Positions 7,226-17,233 of a stretch of 64,000 bases of DNA are shown here, piece by piece (within the stretch, counting starts at the first letter, position 1; every line of letters starts with the position of its first letter). The DNA is from Ferruginibacter sp. GTDB taxonomy: Bacteria; Bacteroidota; Bacteroidia; Chitinophagales; Chitinophagaceae. The stretch spans positions 62,001 to 126,000 of the forward strand of contig JAEUVU010000013.1 of the NCBI GenBank assembly GCA_016786725.1. The letters run 5' to 3'. The notes beneath the pieces are model-generated. The model was given only the letters and a program-made list of their open reading frames with translations. It did not search any database and was not told where the DNA came from. Made by a program: the position numbers and the translations under genes.

Positions 7226-9568
7226 ATGTGGCTGCGTTTAGGAAAATTTGTACTTAAGTTCAGAATGATCTTACTCATCCTTTTATTACTTACAACGGTA
7301 GTAATGGGATATTTTGCTTCAAAAGTTAAACTCAGCTACGAGTTTGCCAAAGCCATACCTACCGATAATGCCAAATATTTAGAATACAAAGCTTTCAAAG
7401 CAAAGTTTGGCGACGATGGAAACCTGCTGGTTGCCGGCATACAAACAGATAAATTATTTCAGTTAGATTATTTCAATGCCTACAAAGATTTGCATCAGCA
7501 ACTTAAAAAAATAAAGCATGTTGAAAATGTGTTGAGCATTCCGTCTGCCGTTGACCTGCACAAAGACTCGTTAACAGAGAAGCTGCTTGCACAAAAGATA
7601 TTTTCAGATTCCATTGCAACGCAGGCTGAATTAGACAGTGCCGTAAATCATTTTTACAACCTTCCTTTTTACAGAACACTGCTTTATAACCCGCAAACAA
7701 AAGCATACCTTATTGGTGTTCGTATAAACAAAGAAATACTTAATTCAAAAGGGCGTACAGAAGTCATCAATAATATCAGCAAAACAGTAAAACAGTTTGA
7801 AGAAAAAACAAAAACCGAAGTTCATTTAAGCGGCCTGCCCTTGATAAGAACGGTTGTTGCCGACCGCATACAAAATGAAATGAAATATTTTTTATTCGGA
7901 TCGCTTTTGTTGAGTACGCTTATATTATTGCTCTTCTTCCGCTCCCTCAGTACCACGCTGCTTTCTTTGCTGGTAGTGGCTTTGGGCGTGGTATGGAGTG
8001 TGGGCGTTTTGTACCTCTGCAGTTACCAGATCACCCTGTTAACGGCTTTAATACCCTGCCTGGTGGTGGTGATAGGCATACCCAACTGCATTTACTTTAT
8101 CAATAAATACCACAGCTCCTGGCTGCAAACAGGCGATAAGGAAAAAGCAATTACCGATATGGTAAGCAAGATGGGTGTAGTAACCTTATTCTGTAACCTT
8201 ACCGCAGCAATCGGCTTTGCAGTTTTTGCGTTAACCCGCAGCGCCATTTTAAATGAATTTGGCGTGGTTGCCGGCATCAGCATCATGATCATTTTTGTTA
8301 TTTCATTTATACTGCTGCCTGCTGCATTAAGTTACCTGCCGCCTCCAAACGCTTCGCAAACAAAATATCTTAACAATAAATGGCTTACCAATTTTTTATT
8401 GAAGATAGAAACCTGGGTGGTACATCATAAAAAAACAGTGTATGCTGTTACCGCTGTTTGCCTGGCTTTTGCAGTGGTTGGTATCTTTAAATTAAAAAGC
8501 GTTTCATTCATTGTTGATGATCTGCCTAAAACAGATAAAGTATACACTGATCTTAAATTTTTTGAAAAACATTTTAATGGCGTGATGCCGCTGGAAATTG
8601 TGGTAGATACCAAAAAGCGAAACGGGCTTGCCGGCATGCGGGCATTGGCAGTGTATGAAAAAGTAGATGCACTTTCGGCCTATATAGTATTGCAAAAAGA
8701 AATGAGCAGGCCATTAAGCATTGCAGAAGGATTAAAATTTGCCAAGCAGGCTTTTTTTGAAGGCGATTCTGCCAATTACCTGCTTCCGAATAGTTTTGAC
8801 GGTGCTTTTGTGGGCGAATATCTTAAAACAAATAAAAAAGACAGCAGCGGAAATAATGGCCTCGCCAGTATGCTCACCAGTTTTATTGACAGTGCAAGGC
8901 AAAATACACGTATCAGCATAACTATGGCTGATGTGGGAACCGAAAAACTGCCGCCGTTGCTGGATAGCATTCAGCAAAAAGCAAATGAAATATTTGATAC
9001 AGCATCATACAAGGTACAATTAACCGGTACCAGCATAACTTTTTTAGAAGGCAGCCGCTTTATTGTAAATGGATTAAAAGACAGCATTTTCTGGGCATTT
9101 TTACTGATCGCTTTGTGTATGCTTTACCTGTTTAAATCAGTCCGTATTTTATTATGCTCTCTTATACCAAATCTTATTCCGCTGGTGATAACAGCCGGCA
9201 TCATGGGTTGGGTGGGCGTTCCATTAAAACCCTCTACGGTATTGGTTTTTAGTGTGGCATTGGGTATTGCTGTTGATATTACTATCAGGTTTTTAGTAAA
9301 TTATAAACAGGAACTGCCGGCATATGGGCATGAGGTATCTCCAACTGTAAGCGCTACCATAAAAAACACCGGCTTAAGCATTGTATATACGGCCCTGGTT
9401 TTAATTGCCGGGTTTATCATTTTCTGCTTCAGCGGTTTTGGGGGCACCAAGGCGCTGGGCTGGTTAACTTCTGCAACATTGCTGATAGCCACTTTAACCA
9501 ACCTGGTTTTACTGCCTGTTCTGCTGCTTTTGCTTGCACCCAAAAACAGGGGTATAAAAAACCAGTAA
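7226..9568 (+). CDS. RND/MMPL-family exporter with two-fold architecture
   Basis: This 780-residue inner-membrane protein has an N-terminal helix (residues 10-30), a large periplasmic loop (30-210), five helices (about 218-370), then a second helix, loop and five-helix unit (400-770). That is the internal duplication expected of RND/MMPL exporters. Segments such as ALIPCLVVVIGIPNCIYFINKY and VFSVALGIAVDITIRFLVNY are the equivalent TM4-like helices carrying Asp or Asn residues. There is no membrane-fusion partner or outer-membrane channel next to it, and lipid, hopanoid or siderophore-like substrates are only guesses. Its start follows the 24-bp palindrome. It is likely monocistronic. Confidence 0.85.
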   Translation: MWLRLGKFVLKFRMILLILLLLTTVVMGYFASKVKLSYEFAKAIPTDNAKYLEYKAFKAKFGDDGNLLVAGIQTDKLFQLDYFNAYKDLHQQLKKIKHVENVLSIPSAVDLHKDSLTEKLLAQKIFSDSIATQAELDSAVNHFYNLPFYRTLLYNPQTKAYLIGVRINKEILNSKGRTEVINNISKTVKQFEEKTKTEVHLSGLPLIRTVVADRIQNEMKYFLFGSLLLSTLILLLFFRSLSTTLLSLLVVALGVVWSVGVLYLCSYQITLLTALIPCLVVVIGIPNCIYFINKYHSSWLQTGDKEKAITDMVSKMGVVTLFCNLTAAIGFAVFALTRSAILNEFGVVAGISIMIIFVISFILLPAALSYLPPPNASQTKYLNNKWLTNFLLKIETWVVHHKKTVYAVTAVCLAFAVVGIFKLKSVSFIVDDLPKTDKVYTDLKFFEKHFNGVMPLEIVVDTKKRNGLAGMRALAVYEKVDALSAYIVLQKEMSRPLSIAEGLKFAKQAFFEGDSANYLLPNSFDGAFVGEYLKTNKKDSSGNNGLASMLTSFIDSARQNTRISITMADVGTEKLPPLLDSIQQKANEIFDTASYKVQLTGTSITFLEGSRFIVNGLKDSIFWAFLLIALCMLYLFKSVRILLCSLIPNLIPLVITAGIMGWVGVPLKPSTVLVFSVALGIAVDITIRFLVNYKQELPAYGHEVSPTVSATIKNTGLSIVYTALVLIAGFIIFCFSGFGGTKALGWLTSATLLIATLTNLVLLPVLLLLLAPKNRGIKNQ

Positions 9569-9673
9569 AATTTTCATAATTTATTTAAAATCAAAGGCTT
9601 TAATAAAATCAAAGTCTCAAAACGCTTTTAATCACGGAAAAGCAGCACAAAGCCTGATAAAATTGTCAAACTA

Positions 9674-9706
9674 TTTGATATTTACACGGAATCTGAACTA
9701 TATTTG
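9674..9706 (+). promoter_or_regulatory. Bacteroidota-type promoter for the SusC gene
   Basis: TTTG at 9674-9677 and TATATTTG at 9699-9706 match the -33 (TTTG) and -7 (TANNTTTG) elements, spaced 21 bp apart. The -7 element lies about 20 bp before the ATG at 9728, leaving a very short leader. Confidence 0.65.
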
Positions 9707-9727
9707 TCGCCATAAACTATTACGCAA

Positions 9728-12700
9728 ATGAGAAAATTGACATTGATATTATCAACGGTATTTGTATTTGTGCTAACTGCATCTGCACAGAACCGTACAA
9801 TAAGCGGTAAGGTTACCGATGAAAAAGGCGCCCCGCTCGAAGGCGTTTCTGTTACCTCCCCCAACGGAAAACAAGGTACACAAACCGAAAAAGACGGCAC
9901 CTACAGTATTTCCATTCCTGCATCTGTAAAAAACCTGATTTTTACATATGTAAATTTTGTGGCTCAAACAAAATCAATTGGTGCAGGCGGAGTAATAAAT
10001 ATAATTTTAAGATCTGTTGATTCAAGGCTGGAAGAAGTTGTGGTGGTGGGTTACGGCACTCAAAAACGTAAAGAAGCCGGCGGAAGCATAACAACAATAA
10101 AAGGACAGGCTGTTGCAGAAAAACCCGTTCAAAGTTTTGAGCAGGCTTTGGCAGGCCGTTCTTCAGGCGTTCAGATCACTGTACCCAGTGGTGTGTTAAA
10201 TGCACCACCGGTATTCCGTATCAGGGGTATAAACTCATTGTCGTTAAGTTCTTCTCCTTTGATTGTGCTGGATGGCACACCAATAATTACCGGAGATTTG
10301 GCAGGATCTAATGCAGCCGGTAATGCATTGGCCAGTATAAATCCGGCAGATATTGAAAGTATGGATATTGCCAAGGATGCCGCAGCTACTGCTATTTACG
10401 GGAGCCGTGCCGCTAACGGTGTTGTTTTTATCACTACAAAAAAAGGTAAGTCGGGTAAAGCAAAAATAAATTTTAATACCTCTGTAGGTTTTACAAGTGT
10501 TTATGGTGTTCCCAAAGTTTTAAATGCACAACAGTATACCGACTATAAAAACTTTGTGGCTTCCACTTCCCTGGGTGTAAATACAACAAATCCTGCTGGA
10601 GCTGGGTATATAAAATTCAATCTTACCCCAGGGCCCGATGGTAATCCCATCAATACCAATTGGGCCGATGTGATTTACCGCCAGGGTTTTAATCAGGATC
10701 ATAACCTCAATATATCCGGTGGAAATGAAAGTACCACATACTATTTCTCAGCAGGCTATACCAAACAGGAAGGTATTTTACAAGCCAATGATTTTACCCG
10801 TAAGAACATACTGATGAATGTTGACAGCAGGGTTAGCAAATATCTTACCCTTGGTGGTAAAGTCGCTTATTCCAATGAACTTAACCGGGTATCTTCCGCA
10901 ACAGGCTCTTTAGGAGATGCATTTGCTACCGGTGGTTTTGGCCGTTTAGCATTGGTTAATGCCCCAAACATCAGCCCATACAATAATGATGGCACATATA
11001 ATCTCAGCACAGCCGGAAATTTCATTGGGCAGCAAGGTAACGCACTCAGCACCAACCAGGTAGGGTTTTCCAACCCGGTTTATTTGTTCGACAAGAACCG
11101 CTCTAATAGTGAAACCAATCATATTCAATCCAATCTATACATACAGGTAAAGCCATTTAGCTGGCTTACTTATAAATCACTGTATGCTATAGATTATATT
11201 TTTGTAGACAATGATATTTTCCGGGATGCACGCCACGGCGACGGGGTTACTAATTCAGGTGATGCTTTCGCTTCTTTAAGCAAATTCAAAAGATGGACAT
11301 GGAGCAATACATTGCAAATAGATAAAACTTTTAAAGAAAAACATAATTTTAATATCCTTGGAGGCCTGGAACAAGACCGTCGTACCACCAACCAGTTTGG
11401 TTTAACCCGCCGGGTAGTAACCGATCCGGTTTATACGGTTATTCAGGGTGGGTTTACTACAGATGTTAATACAAACCTGGGGCTGGGAGAAAATTACCTC
11501 CAATCTGCCTTCGGACGTTTCAATTATAATTACAAGCAGAAATATTATTTGAGTGCTAACCTGCGTAGCGACCAATACTCGGCATTACCCGGACAAAAGG
11601 AAACCTTTTATGGATTTTCTGGAGCCTGGGATGTAAGCCAGGAGAAATTCTGGGGAACCCCAATCCGAAAAGTTATTTCCAGCCTTAAACTAAAAGGCAG
11701 TTATGGTAAAGTGGGAAATGCATTTGTAGGAGATTTTGATACTTATTCTACTTTTAATTCTGGTGTGTATGGCGGTAACGGAACCTTAACCTTCAACCAG
11801 GCAGGTAACCCCGGTCTTAAATGGGAAACCAGTAAGCAACTAAACTTTGGAGCCAACATTGGCTTTTTAAAAGACAGGATGAACCTGGAAATAACCTACT
11901 ATAAAAATGATATTGATAATCTGATTTTAAGAGTACCGCAGGCTCCCAGTACCGGAGTACCCAATGCAGTTCTCCAAAACGTAGGTAAAATGTACAATAA
12001 AGGAATTGAACTAACTCTTTCCGGTACAATTGTAAACACCAAAAACTTTACCTGGTCAACCAATTTCAATTATACCAATAACCGCAACGAAGTAACCGAA
12101 CTGGCACCTGGCCTTACCGAAATTCTTACTGGTACCGGTGGCCTGGAAACGGTTAACCGTACGGCCGTTGGCTTCCCTGCGGGTATGATTTGGGTAGTTC
12201 GTTCGGGACCTGCCGATCCTGCAACCGGCAGAAGAATTTTTTACAACAAAACCGGTAATGCAATTTTATACCGTTTTGGCACCCTGCCAGCGGGTGAATT
12301 TACATGGCAGAATACAGACGGAACAAGATATAATTTACAGAATGGATCAGCTGCTACCATTAACCAGGCAGCCGATGCGGTGATGTACGCCAATACAAAC
12401 CCAAGGGCAACCGGTGGTTTTAGTAATACCTTCCGGTATAAGAATTTCGACCTGGATATACTCCTTACATACCAGGCCGGGTTCTCTATCTATTTTGGTA
12501 CAAATGCAGGCATGTTCGACCAAAGATTCTGGAACAATTCTGTTAGAGTATTAGAAGGCTGGAGAAAATTTGGTGATGTTACAGATATTCCCAAGCCGGT
12601 TTATAATGATAATGTATCCAATGGATCTGGTCTTCCAATCAGTTTTAATGTGTTTAAGGGAGATTTTATCAAAGTGAAAAACGTAACTTTTGGATATAAT

Positions 12701-12907
12701 ATTCCGGCTGATGGACTGAAAAAAGTGAAAATTAACAACATCAGGTTCTGGGTAGGCGGCCAAAATCTTTGGATATTCACTAAATATCCTGGCCCCGATC
12801 CTGAAGTTTCATCTAACGGAAATGGGTCTGCAACAGGTCAGGGTGTTGACAGAAACACACTTGCCAACGGAAGAACCATGACAGTTGGATTAAATGTTGG
12901 TTTCTGA
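9728..12907 (+). CDS. SusC/RagA-family TonB-linked outer-membrane transporter
   Basis: This 1059-residue TonB-dependent transporter imports a bound ligand, usually a glycan or peptide, together with its SusD partner. Order of parts: signal peptide (1-20, ending TASAQ), carboxypeptidase-D-like domain (ISGKVTDEKGAPLEGVSV, about 24-100), a TonB-box-like segment (EEVVVVGYGTQ), plug (QALAGRSSGVQIT; PLIVLDGTPI; IESMDIAKDAAATAIYGSRAANG), then a 22-strand barrel ending in aromatic Phe (VGLNVGF). The plug and barrel signatures are all intact. The substrate cannot be read from sequence, and no glycoside hydrolase, sulfatase, peptidase or regulator lies alongside. Confidence 0.97.
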   Translation: MRKLTLILSTVFVFVLTASAQNRTISGKVTDEKGAPLEGVSVTSPNGKQGTQTEKDGTYSISIPASVKNLIFTYVNFVAQTKSIGAGGVINIILRSVDSRLEEVVVVGYGTQKRKEAGGSITTIKGQAVAEKPVQSFEQALAGRSSGVQITVPSGVLNAPPVFRIRGINSLSLSSSPLIVLDGTPIITGDLAGSNAAGNALASINPADIESMDIAKDAAATAIYGSRAANGVVFITTKKGKSGKAKINFNTSVGFTSVYGVPKVLNAQQYTDYKNFVASTSLGVNTTNPAGAGYIKFNLTPGPDGNPINTNWADVIYRQGFNQDHNLNISGGNESTTYYFSAGYTKQEGILQANDFTRKNILMNVDSRVSKYLTLGGKVAYSNELNRVSSATGSLGDAFATGGFGRLALVNAPNISPYNNDGTYNLSTAGNFIGQQGNALSTNQVGFSNPVYLFDKNRSNSETNHIQSNLYIQVKPFSWLTYKSLYAIDYIFVDNDIFRDARHGDGVTNSGDAFASLSKFKRWTWSNTLQIDKTFKEKHNFNILGGLEQDRRTTNQFGLTRRVVTDPVYTVIQGGFTTDVNTNLGLGENYLQSAFGRFNYNYKQKYYLSANLRSDQYSALPGQKETFYGFSGAWDVSQEKFWGTPIRKVISSLKLKGSYGKVGNAFVGDFDTYSTFNSGVYGGNGTLTFNQAGNPGLKWETSKQLNFGANIGFLKDRMNLEITYYKNDIDNLILRVPQAPSTGVPNAVLQNVGKMYNKGIELTLSGTIVNTKNFTWSTNFNYTNNRNEVTELAPGLTEILTGTGGLETVNRTAVGFPAGMIWVVRSGPADPATGRRIFYNKTGNAILYRFGTLPAGEFTWQNTDGTRYNLQNGSAATINQAADAVMYANTNPRATGGFSNTFRYKNFDLDILLTYQAGFSIYFGTNAGMFDQRFWNNSVRVLEGWRKFGDVTDIPKPVYNDNVSNGSGLPISFNVFKGDFIKVKNVTFGYNIPADGLKKVKINNIRFWVGGQNLWIFTKYPGPDPEVSSNGNGSATGQGVDRNTLANGRTMTVGLNVGF

Positions 12908-12940
12908 TAAAAAGTATTTATAAATAAAAAATAGTCCAGA

Positions 12941-14419
12941 ATGAAAAGTAATATCAAATACATAATAACCTTAAGCCTGGTTTTGATGACAGGCATATCC
13001 TGTAAAAAAGAATTGCTGACGCCTGTACCATTAACGGTTGTTAGTGATGCTACAGCTTTTGATACGCAGGCCCGTATAGAGCAAAATATCCGTAGTTTAT
13101 ATGCCAATACCAAAGGCGGCGCTTTTTATGCAGGCCGTTTTATAGTATACGGCGACATCAGGGGCGAAGATTTTTTAAATGAGACCGGTAACCTGGTTAC
13201 TGGTGCCGATGTCTGGAGCTTAAACCCCCAGGGAACTTCAACCAATTCTGTTATTAACCTTTGGGCACAGGCTTATTACACCATTAACCTCTGCAATGTG
13301 TCAATTGAAGGTATTACAGCCAAAGGCCCAACCGTGGTTGGTGCCCAGCTTACCAATAATTACCTGGGAGAAGCCCGGTTAATAAGAGCATTATGTTATT
13401 ACAGCCTTTTACAATTGTATGCAAGGCCTTTTGCAGATGGTGCCGGAAGCAAACCTGGGTTGCCATTACGTTTAACGGCAATAAAAGGCCCCGGATCTTC
13501 TGATCTGGCAAGAAGCACTGTTGCTCAGGTATATGCTCAAATAATCACCGACCTTAATTTTGCTGAAACCAATCTGCCTTTGACCAATGCCAGTGCTGAA
13601 CTGAATACCACACGTGCTCATCGTAACACCGCCATAGCATTAAAAACCAGGGTTTATTTATCTATGCAGGATTATAACAACGTGATTGTTGAAGGAACAA
13701 AACTTGCCCCGCAAACGGTAGCGCCTTTTAGTGCAAACGCAGCTCCAACTGGCGTAATTCATGCCCTGCAGCCTAATATTGCTACTGTATTTTCAACATA
13801 TAACACTACAGAATCAATACTTTCATTCCCAATGACTGCTGCGGCAGGAGATAATCCGGGTACACAAAACCAGCTTGGATTTTATTTTGTAAGAAATTCA
13901 ACCAACCCGGGTTCTGCCGAATACTCCTTAAATCCCACCGGTATTGTTGGAGATGTAGTGGGATGGCCGGCAACTGATACGAGGAGAAACCTGATCTTTA
14001 CCAATACCTCTAATGGTAAAAGATTTGTAAATAAATACCCGCTTCCTTCACCGTTTCTCGATTATCCACCGGTAATCCGTTATGCTGAAGTACTGCTTAA
14101 CCTGGCTGAAGCCCTGGCCAGAAGAAACAGCGCTGGTGATATGGCAAAGGCAATAGAGTTGTTAAATGCTGTTCGTAAACGTGCTGACTCCACTGTTACC
14201 CTTGCTCCAGCAACACAGGCTGCACTGATCAACGCTATTTTGCTGGAAAGAAGGATCGAATTCCTGGGCGAAGGCCTTCGTAATAATGACCTGATGCGTT
14301 TGCTGCAAACCATCCCTGCTAAAGGAGCAGTACCGGCAAAAGCACCTACTGACCAAGGGTATATCTGGCCTATTTCAGCCAATGAAATGTCTTTGAATAA
14401 ACTGATGGTTGACAATTAA
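12941..14419 (+). CDS. SusD/RagB-family nutrient-binding lipoprotein
   Basis: This 492-residue surface lipoprotein caps the SusC barrel and binds substrate. The lipobox is GISC (Cys at about residue 21), followed by KKELLTPVP. A SusD N-terminal helical region (ARLIRALCYYSLLQLYARPFA) and a C-terminal segment with RYAEVLLNLAEALAR and LLERRIEFLGEGLRNNDLMR are diagnostic. It starts 33 bp after SusC, so the two are co-transcribed. The operon ends at the strong terminator at 14436-14470. Confidence 0.95.
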   Translation: MKSNIKYIITLSLVLMTGISCKKELLTPVPLTVVSDATAFDTQARIEQNIRSLYANTKGGAFYAGRFIVYGDIRGEDFLNETGNLVTGADVWSLNPQGTSTNSVINLWAQAYYTINLCNVSIEGITAKGPTVVGAQLTNNYLGEARLIRALCYYSLLQLYARPFADGAGSKPGLPLRLTAIKGPGSSDLARSTVAQVYAQIITDLNFAETNLPLTNASAELNTTRAHRNTAIALKTRVYLSMQDYNNVIVEGTKLAPQTVAPFSANAAPTGVIHALQPNIATVFSTYNTTESILSFPMTAAAGDNPGTQNQLGFYFVRNSTNPGSAEYSLNPTGIVGDVVGWPATDTRRNLIFTNTSNGKRFVNKYPLPSPFLDYPPVIRYAEVLLNLAEALARRNSAGDMAKAIELLNAVRKRADSTVTLAPATQAALINAILLERRIEFLGEGLRNNDLMRLLQTIPAKGAVPAKAPTDQGYIWPISANEMSLNKLMVDN

Positions 14420-14435
14420 AATAATATTCTTTAAT

Positions 14436-14470
14436 AAAAAAACTCCAATCATTTTGATTGGAGTTTTTTT
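14436..14470. terminator. Bidirectional rho-independent terminator
   Basis: A perfect 16-bp stem (core ACTCCAATCA / TGATTGGAGT, loop TTT) is bounded by seven A and seven T. It can therefore end transcription of susD on the plus strand and of the thioredoxin-like gene on the minus strand. Confidence 0.92.
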
Positions 14471-14489
14471 ATTGAAGCAAATAAAATAT

Positions 14490-15635
14490 TTATTTTAAGA
14501 CCTCCGCCAGTTTATTCTGCAAAGCATTTCCGGTTAAATGGGTGGCAATAATTTTTCCCTGCGGATCTACCAGCACATTGTATGGGATCCCGTCAATACC
14601 ATAAAGCGGCACCGCGGCACTGCCCCAGTATTTTAAATCACTTATCTGTTGCCAGGTTAATTTATCATCTTTTACAGCATCAAGCCATGCCTGTTTGTTT
14701 TGATCAAGCGAAACACCCAGAACCGTAAAATTTTTATCCTTGAACCGGTTAAATGCGGCAACAACATTGGGGTTTTCTTCACGGCAGGGGCCGCACCAGC
14801 TTGCCCAAAAATCTACCAATACATATTTACCACGCAACTGGCTTAAAGAAAAAGGCTTGCCATTAATATCATTCATAGTCAGCTCCGGAGCTGCAGCGCC
14901 AACGCCAGGTTTTTCAGCAGGTTGAACTTGTGTTTGGGGTTGTGGTGCCGGTGTCTTTACATAAGCAAGTGCTTCTGCAATGCCTTTGTGTTTTGGAAAA
15001 CGTGTTGCCAGTTTAGCTAAAGGCGCTTCAAATTCTTTAATATCAACAGGGGCCATAGTTGCGGCAAACAAAGCAACAACCGGATTTTTGGCAGTATCTG
15101 CAAAAGCAAAACCAAATTTGGTAAAATTATCTTTTAGCGAAGTGTATTCATTATAAGTGGCAATAAAAATGCTGTCATCTTTTTTTACACTGGCCTTGCT
15201 AAATTCGGTGAGCAGCCTGTTTTTATTTGCAATAAGTAAACTTATACTGTCCGCATGGCGGATGAGTTTTTTTAAGGCGCTGTTTGCCGTGCCGCTGAAT
15301 GAACCGTTCAATGGTTCATTCATTACAGAAGCTCCGGTAAAATTAATATTGCCTGCATCGTTTATAAAGATATCGCCTCCTCCATCTGCAAGGCGCACCC
15401 TGTACAAACCTTCTTCATCTGCAAAGGCTGATACCTCGAATTTTCCGTTCTTTAAATCGCCGGTATCCAACACCTCGGCAGCTTTGTTGGGATTAAAGAA
15501 CACCTGTTCCAGGTAAATTTTTTGATCAGGTGCAGCTTTAATGTCTCCTGAAAGCGTGAACATGCCCTTATCAGTTTTTTTATTACAGGAAATGAGAGCA
15601 GCAGCTACTGCTGCCACGGCTAATAATTTTTTCAT
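14490..15635 (-). CDS. TlpA-type thioredoxin-like lipoprotein with N-terminal DUF4369-like domain
   Basis: This is a predicted envelope thiol-disulfide oxidoreductase. It carries a lipoprotein signal (LISCNKK, Cys17), then a beta-rich domain of DUF4369 type (about 25-125: FTLSGDIKAAPDQKIYLEQ), a helical linker, a Pro/Gln-rich spacer near 229-243, and an AhpC/TSA-thioredoxin fold with WCGPC (Cys281 and Cys284) in VDFWASWCGPCREENP. A cis-Pro region GIDGIPYNVLVDPQGK follows. Such proteins reduce or quality-control periplasmic disulfides in Bacteroidota. The start lies 3 bp after the gatB stop, so the gene is probably co-transcribed with gatB. Confidence 0.88.
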   Translation of the reverse strand: MKKLLAVAAVAAALISCNKKTDKGMFTLSGDIKAAPDQKIYLEQVFFNPNKAAEVLDTGDLKNGKFEVSAFADEEGLYRVRLADGGGDIFINDAGNINFTGASVMNEPLNGSFSGTANSALKKLIRHADSISLLIANKNRLLTEFSKASVKKDDSIFIATYNEYTSLKDNFTKFGFAFADTAKNPVVALFAATMAPVDIKEFEAPLAKLATRFPKHKGIAEALAYVKTPAPQPQTQVQPAEKPGVGAAAPELTMNDINGKPFSLSQLRGKYVLVDFWASWCGPCREENPNVVAAFNRFKDKNFTVLGVSLDQNKQAWLDAVKDDKLTWQQISDLKYWGSAAVPLYGIDGIPYNVLVDPQGKIIATHLTGNALQNKLAEVLK

Positions 15636-15638
15636 TTA

Positions 15639-17087
15639 TTAATTGTTTAATTTTTTTTCCAGCATTTCATTCACCAGCTGCATATCGGCCTTACCCTTAC
15701 TGCGCCTTTTTACTTCGCCTGCAAATAAACCGATTAAGCCTTTTTTGCCAGACTGATATTGTTTCACTTTATCCGGCATGGCAGTAATCACTTCAACAAC
15801 CCATTGCTCAATGGAGCCGCTGTCACTTTCCTGCAGCAGGTTTAAATCTGTAGCGATCTGCAATGGCTCTTTTTGTGGTTGCAACAATAAGGCCGGTAAT
15901 ACTTTTGATGAAGCATTGCCAAAATTGATCTTACCTGCATCAACCAAACCAACTAACAAAGCCAGTTTTTCTGCAGGTAAATTAAATGTTGCATAAGAAA
16001 GGTTGTTTTCGTTAAGATAACTTTTAACCGGCCCCAGCATCCAGTTGGCAACTGCTTTATAGTTGTTTGTATGTTTAATTACTTCTTCGAAATAAGCAGC
16101 CTGTGTTTTATCATCACAAAGAACTGTTGCATCATAATCAGATAATTTATAATCGTTAATATACCGCTGCTTTAAAGCTACGGGAAGAACGGGCAACTGG
16201 TTTTTTATCTCCAGCAGGTAATCATCTGTTATATAAAAAGGGGAGAGGTCGGGCTCAGGAAAATAGCGGTAATCATCTGCATCTTCTTTGGTACGTAAAG
16301 AAAATGTATTATTGGTATCTGCATCATAACTCCTTGTTTCCTGTATGATGGGTTTACCGTTATCAACCAATGATATCAAACGCTCAACTTCCACATCAAT
16401 GGCCCTTTTTACATTGCGTATGCTGTTGAGATTTTTCACTTCAACCCTTGTACCCAGTTTGGTATCTCCTTTTGGCCGGATTGAAATATTGGCATCGCAA
16501 CGCATACTGCCTTCTTCCATATTGCCATCACAAATGCCCAGCCAGGTAACTAATTTGCGTAATTCGGTAATGTAGGCAAAGGCTTCATCGCTGCTGTGCA
16601 TATCAGGTTCGCTTACAATTTCAAGCAACGGTACGCCAGCCCGGTTCAGGTCAATGGCTGTATAATTTTCATCCACATCATGCAGGCTTTTACCGGCATC
16701 TTCTTCAATATGTATCCTGTTAAGGCGGATATTTCTTGATGTATTATCAACTTTTACAGGCACGAATCCATTTTTACAAATAGGTGTTGTATGTTGCGAA
16801 ACCTGGTAGCCTTTCGGAAGATCGGGGTAAAAATAATTTTTACGTGCAAAATAATTATGCTGTTCAATTTCGCAATTCAATGCAAGCCCAAGTTTAATGG
16901 CATACTCTATGGCTTTTGCATTCATTTTGGGCAAAGTGCCGGGGTGGGCCAATGTTACAGGGCTGATATGGGTATTAGGATCGGTACTGAAAGCAGCGCT
17001 GTCGCCACAAAATAATTTGCTTTTGGTAAGCAGTTGGGCATGTACTTCCAGCCCGATCACTACCTGGTATTTTTCATTTGCTTTCAC
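15639..17087 (-). CDS. gatB: Asp-tRNA(Asn)/Glu-tRNA(Gln) amidotransferase subunit B
   Basis: GatB binds and transamidates misacylated Glu-tRNA(Gln) or Asp-tRNA(Asn) within GatCAB. The N-terminus YQVVIGLEVHAQL, the stretch NLNRAGVPLLEIVSEPD (here LNRAGVPLLEIVSEPDMHS), EGSMRCDANISIRP and EVKNLNSIRNV are canonical, and a C-terminal YqeY-like helical domain follows. I assign a GTG start at 17087 (MKANEKYQ), giving 482 residues. The frame stays open to 17225, but the extra N-terminus is encoded by a dispersed repeat (about 17100-17150) and by the upstream gene's terminator, so it is not real. gatA and gatC are not nearby. Confidence 0.93.
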   Translation of the reverse strand: MKANEKYQVVIGLEVHAQLLTKSKLFCGDSAAFSTDPNTHISPVTLAHPGTLPKMNAKAIEYAIKLGLALNCEIEQHNYFARKNYFYPDLPKGYQVSQHTTPICKNGFVPVKVDNTSRNIRLNRIHIEEDAGKSLHDVDENYTAIDLNRAGVPLLEIVSEPDMHSSDEAFAYITELRKLVTWLGICDGNMEEGSMRCDANISIRPKGDTKLGTRVEVKNLNSIRNVKRAIDVEVERLISLVDNGKPIIQETRSYDADTNNTFSLRTKEDADDYRYFPEPDLSPFYITDDYLLEIKNQLPVLPVALKQRYINDYKLSDYDATVLCDDKTQAAYFEEVIKHTNNYKAVANWMLGPVKSYLNENNLSYATFNLPAEKLALLVGLVDAGKINFGNASSKVLPALLLQPQKEPLQIATDLNLLQESDSGSIEQWVVEVITAMPDKVKQYQSGKKGLIGLFAGEVKRRSKGKADMQLVNEMLEKKLNN

Positions 17088-17182
17088 GGCTGCAAAGGTA
17101 AGGTGCAGTAAGCAATTAGCAGTAAGCAGTTGGGAGTTCGCAAAATGCAGAGGTGGCTGATGTAGTAATATAAAGGATAAAT

Positions 17183-17213
17183 AAAAAAGGCGCCCTGAAT
17201 ACTCAGGACGCCT
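17183..17213 (-). terminator. Terminator after the PDZ gene
   Basis: The stem AGGCGCCCTGA (17188-17198) pairs with TCAGGACGCCT (17203-17213), allowing one G-T pair. On the minus strand the hairpin is followed by a T tract. It lies 21 bp past the PDZ gene stop and upstream of gatB. Confidence 0.8.
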
Positions 17214-17233
17214 GCTCATGCGCAATTCATGGC

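Noticed and set aside
17088..17225. N-terminal extension of gatB
   Set aside because: Encoded by a dispersed repeat and the terminator of the PDZ gene; the GTG at 17087 gives normal family length.
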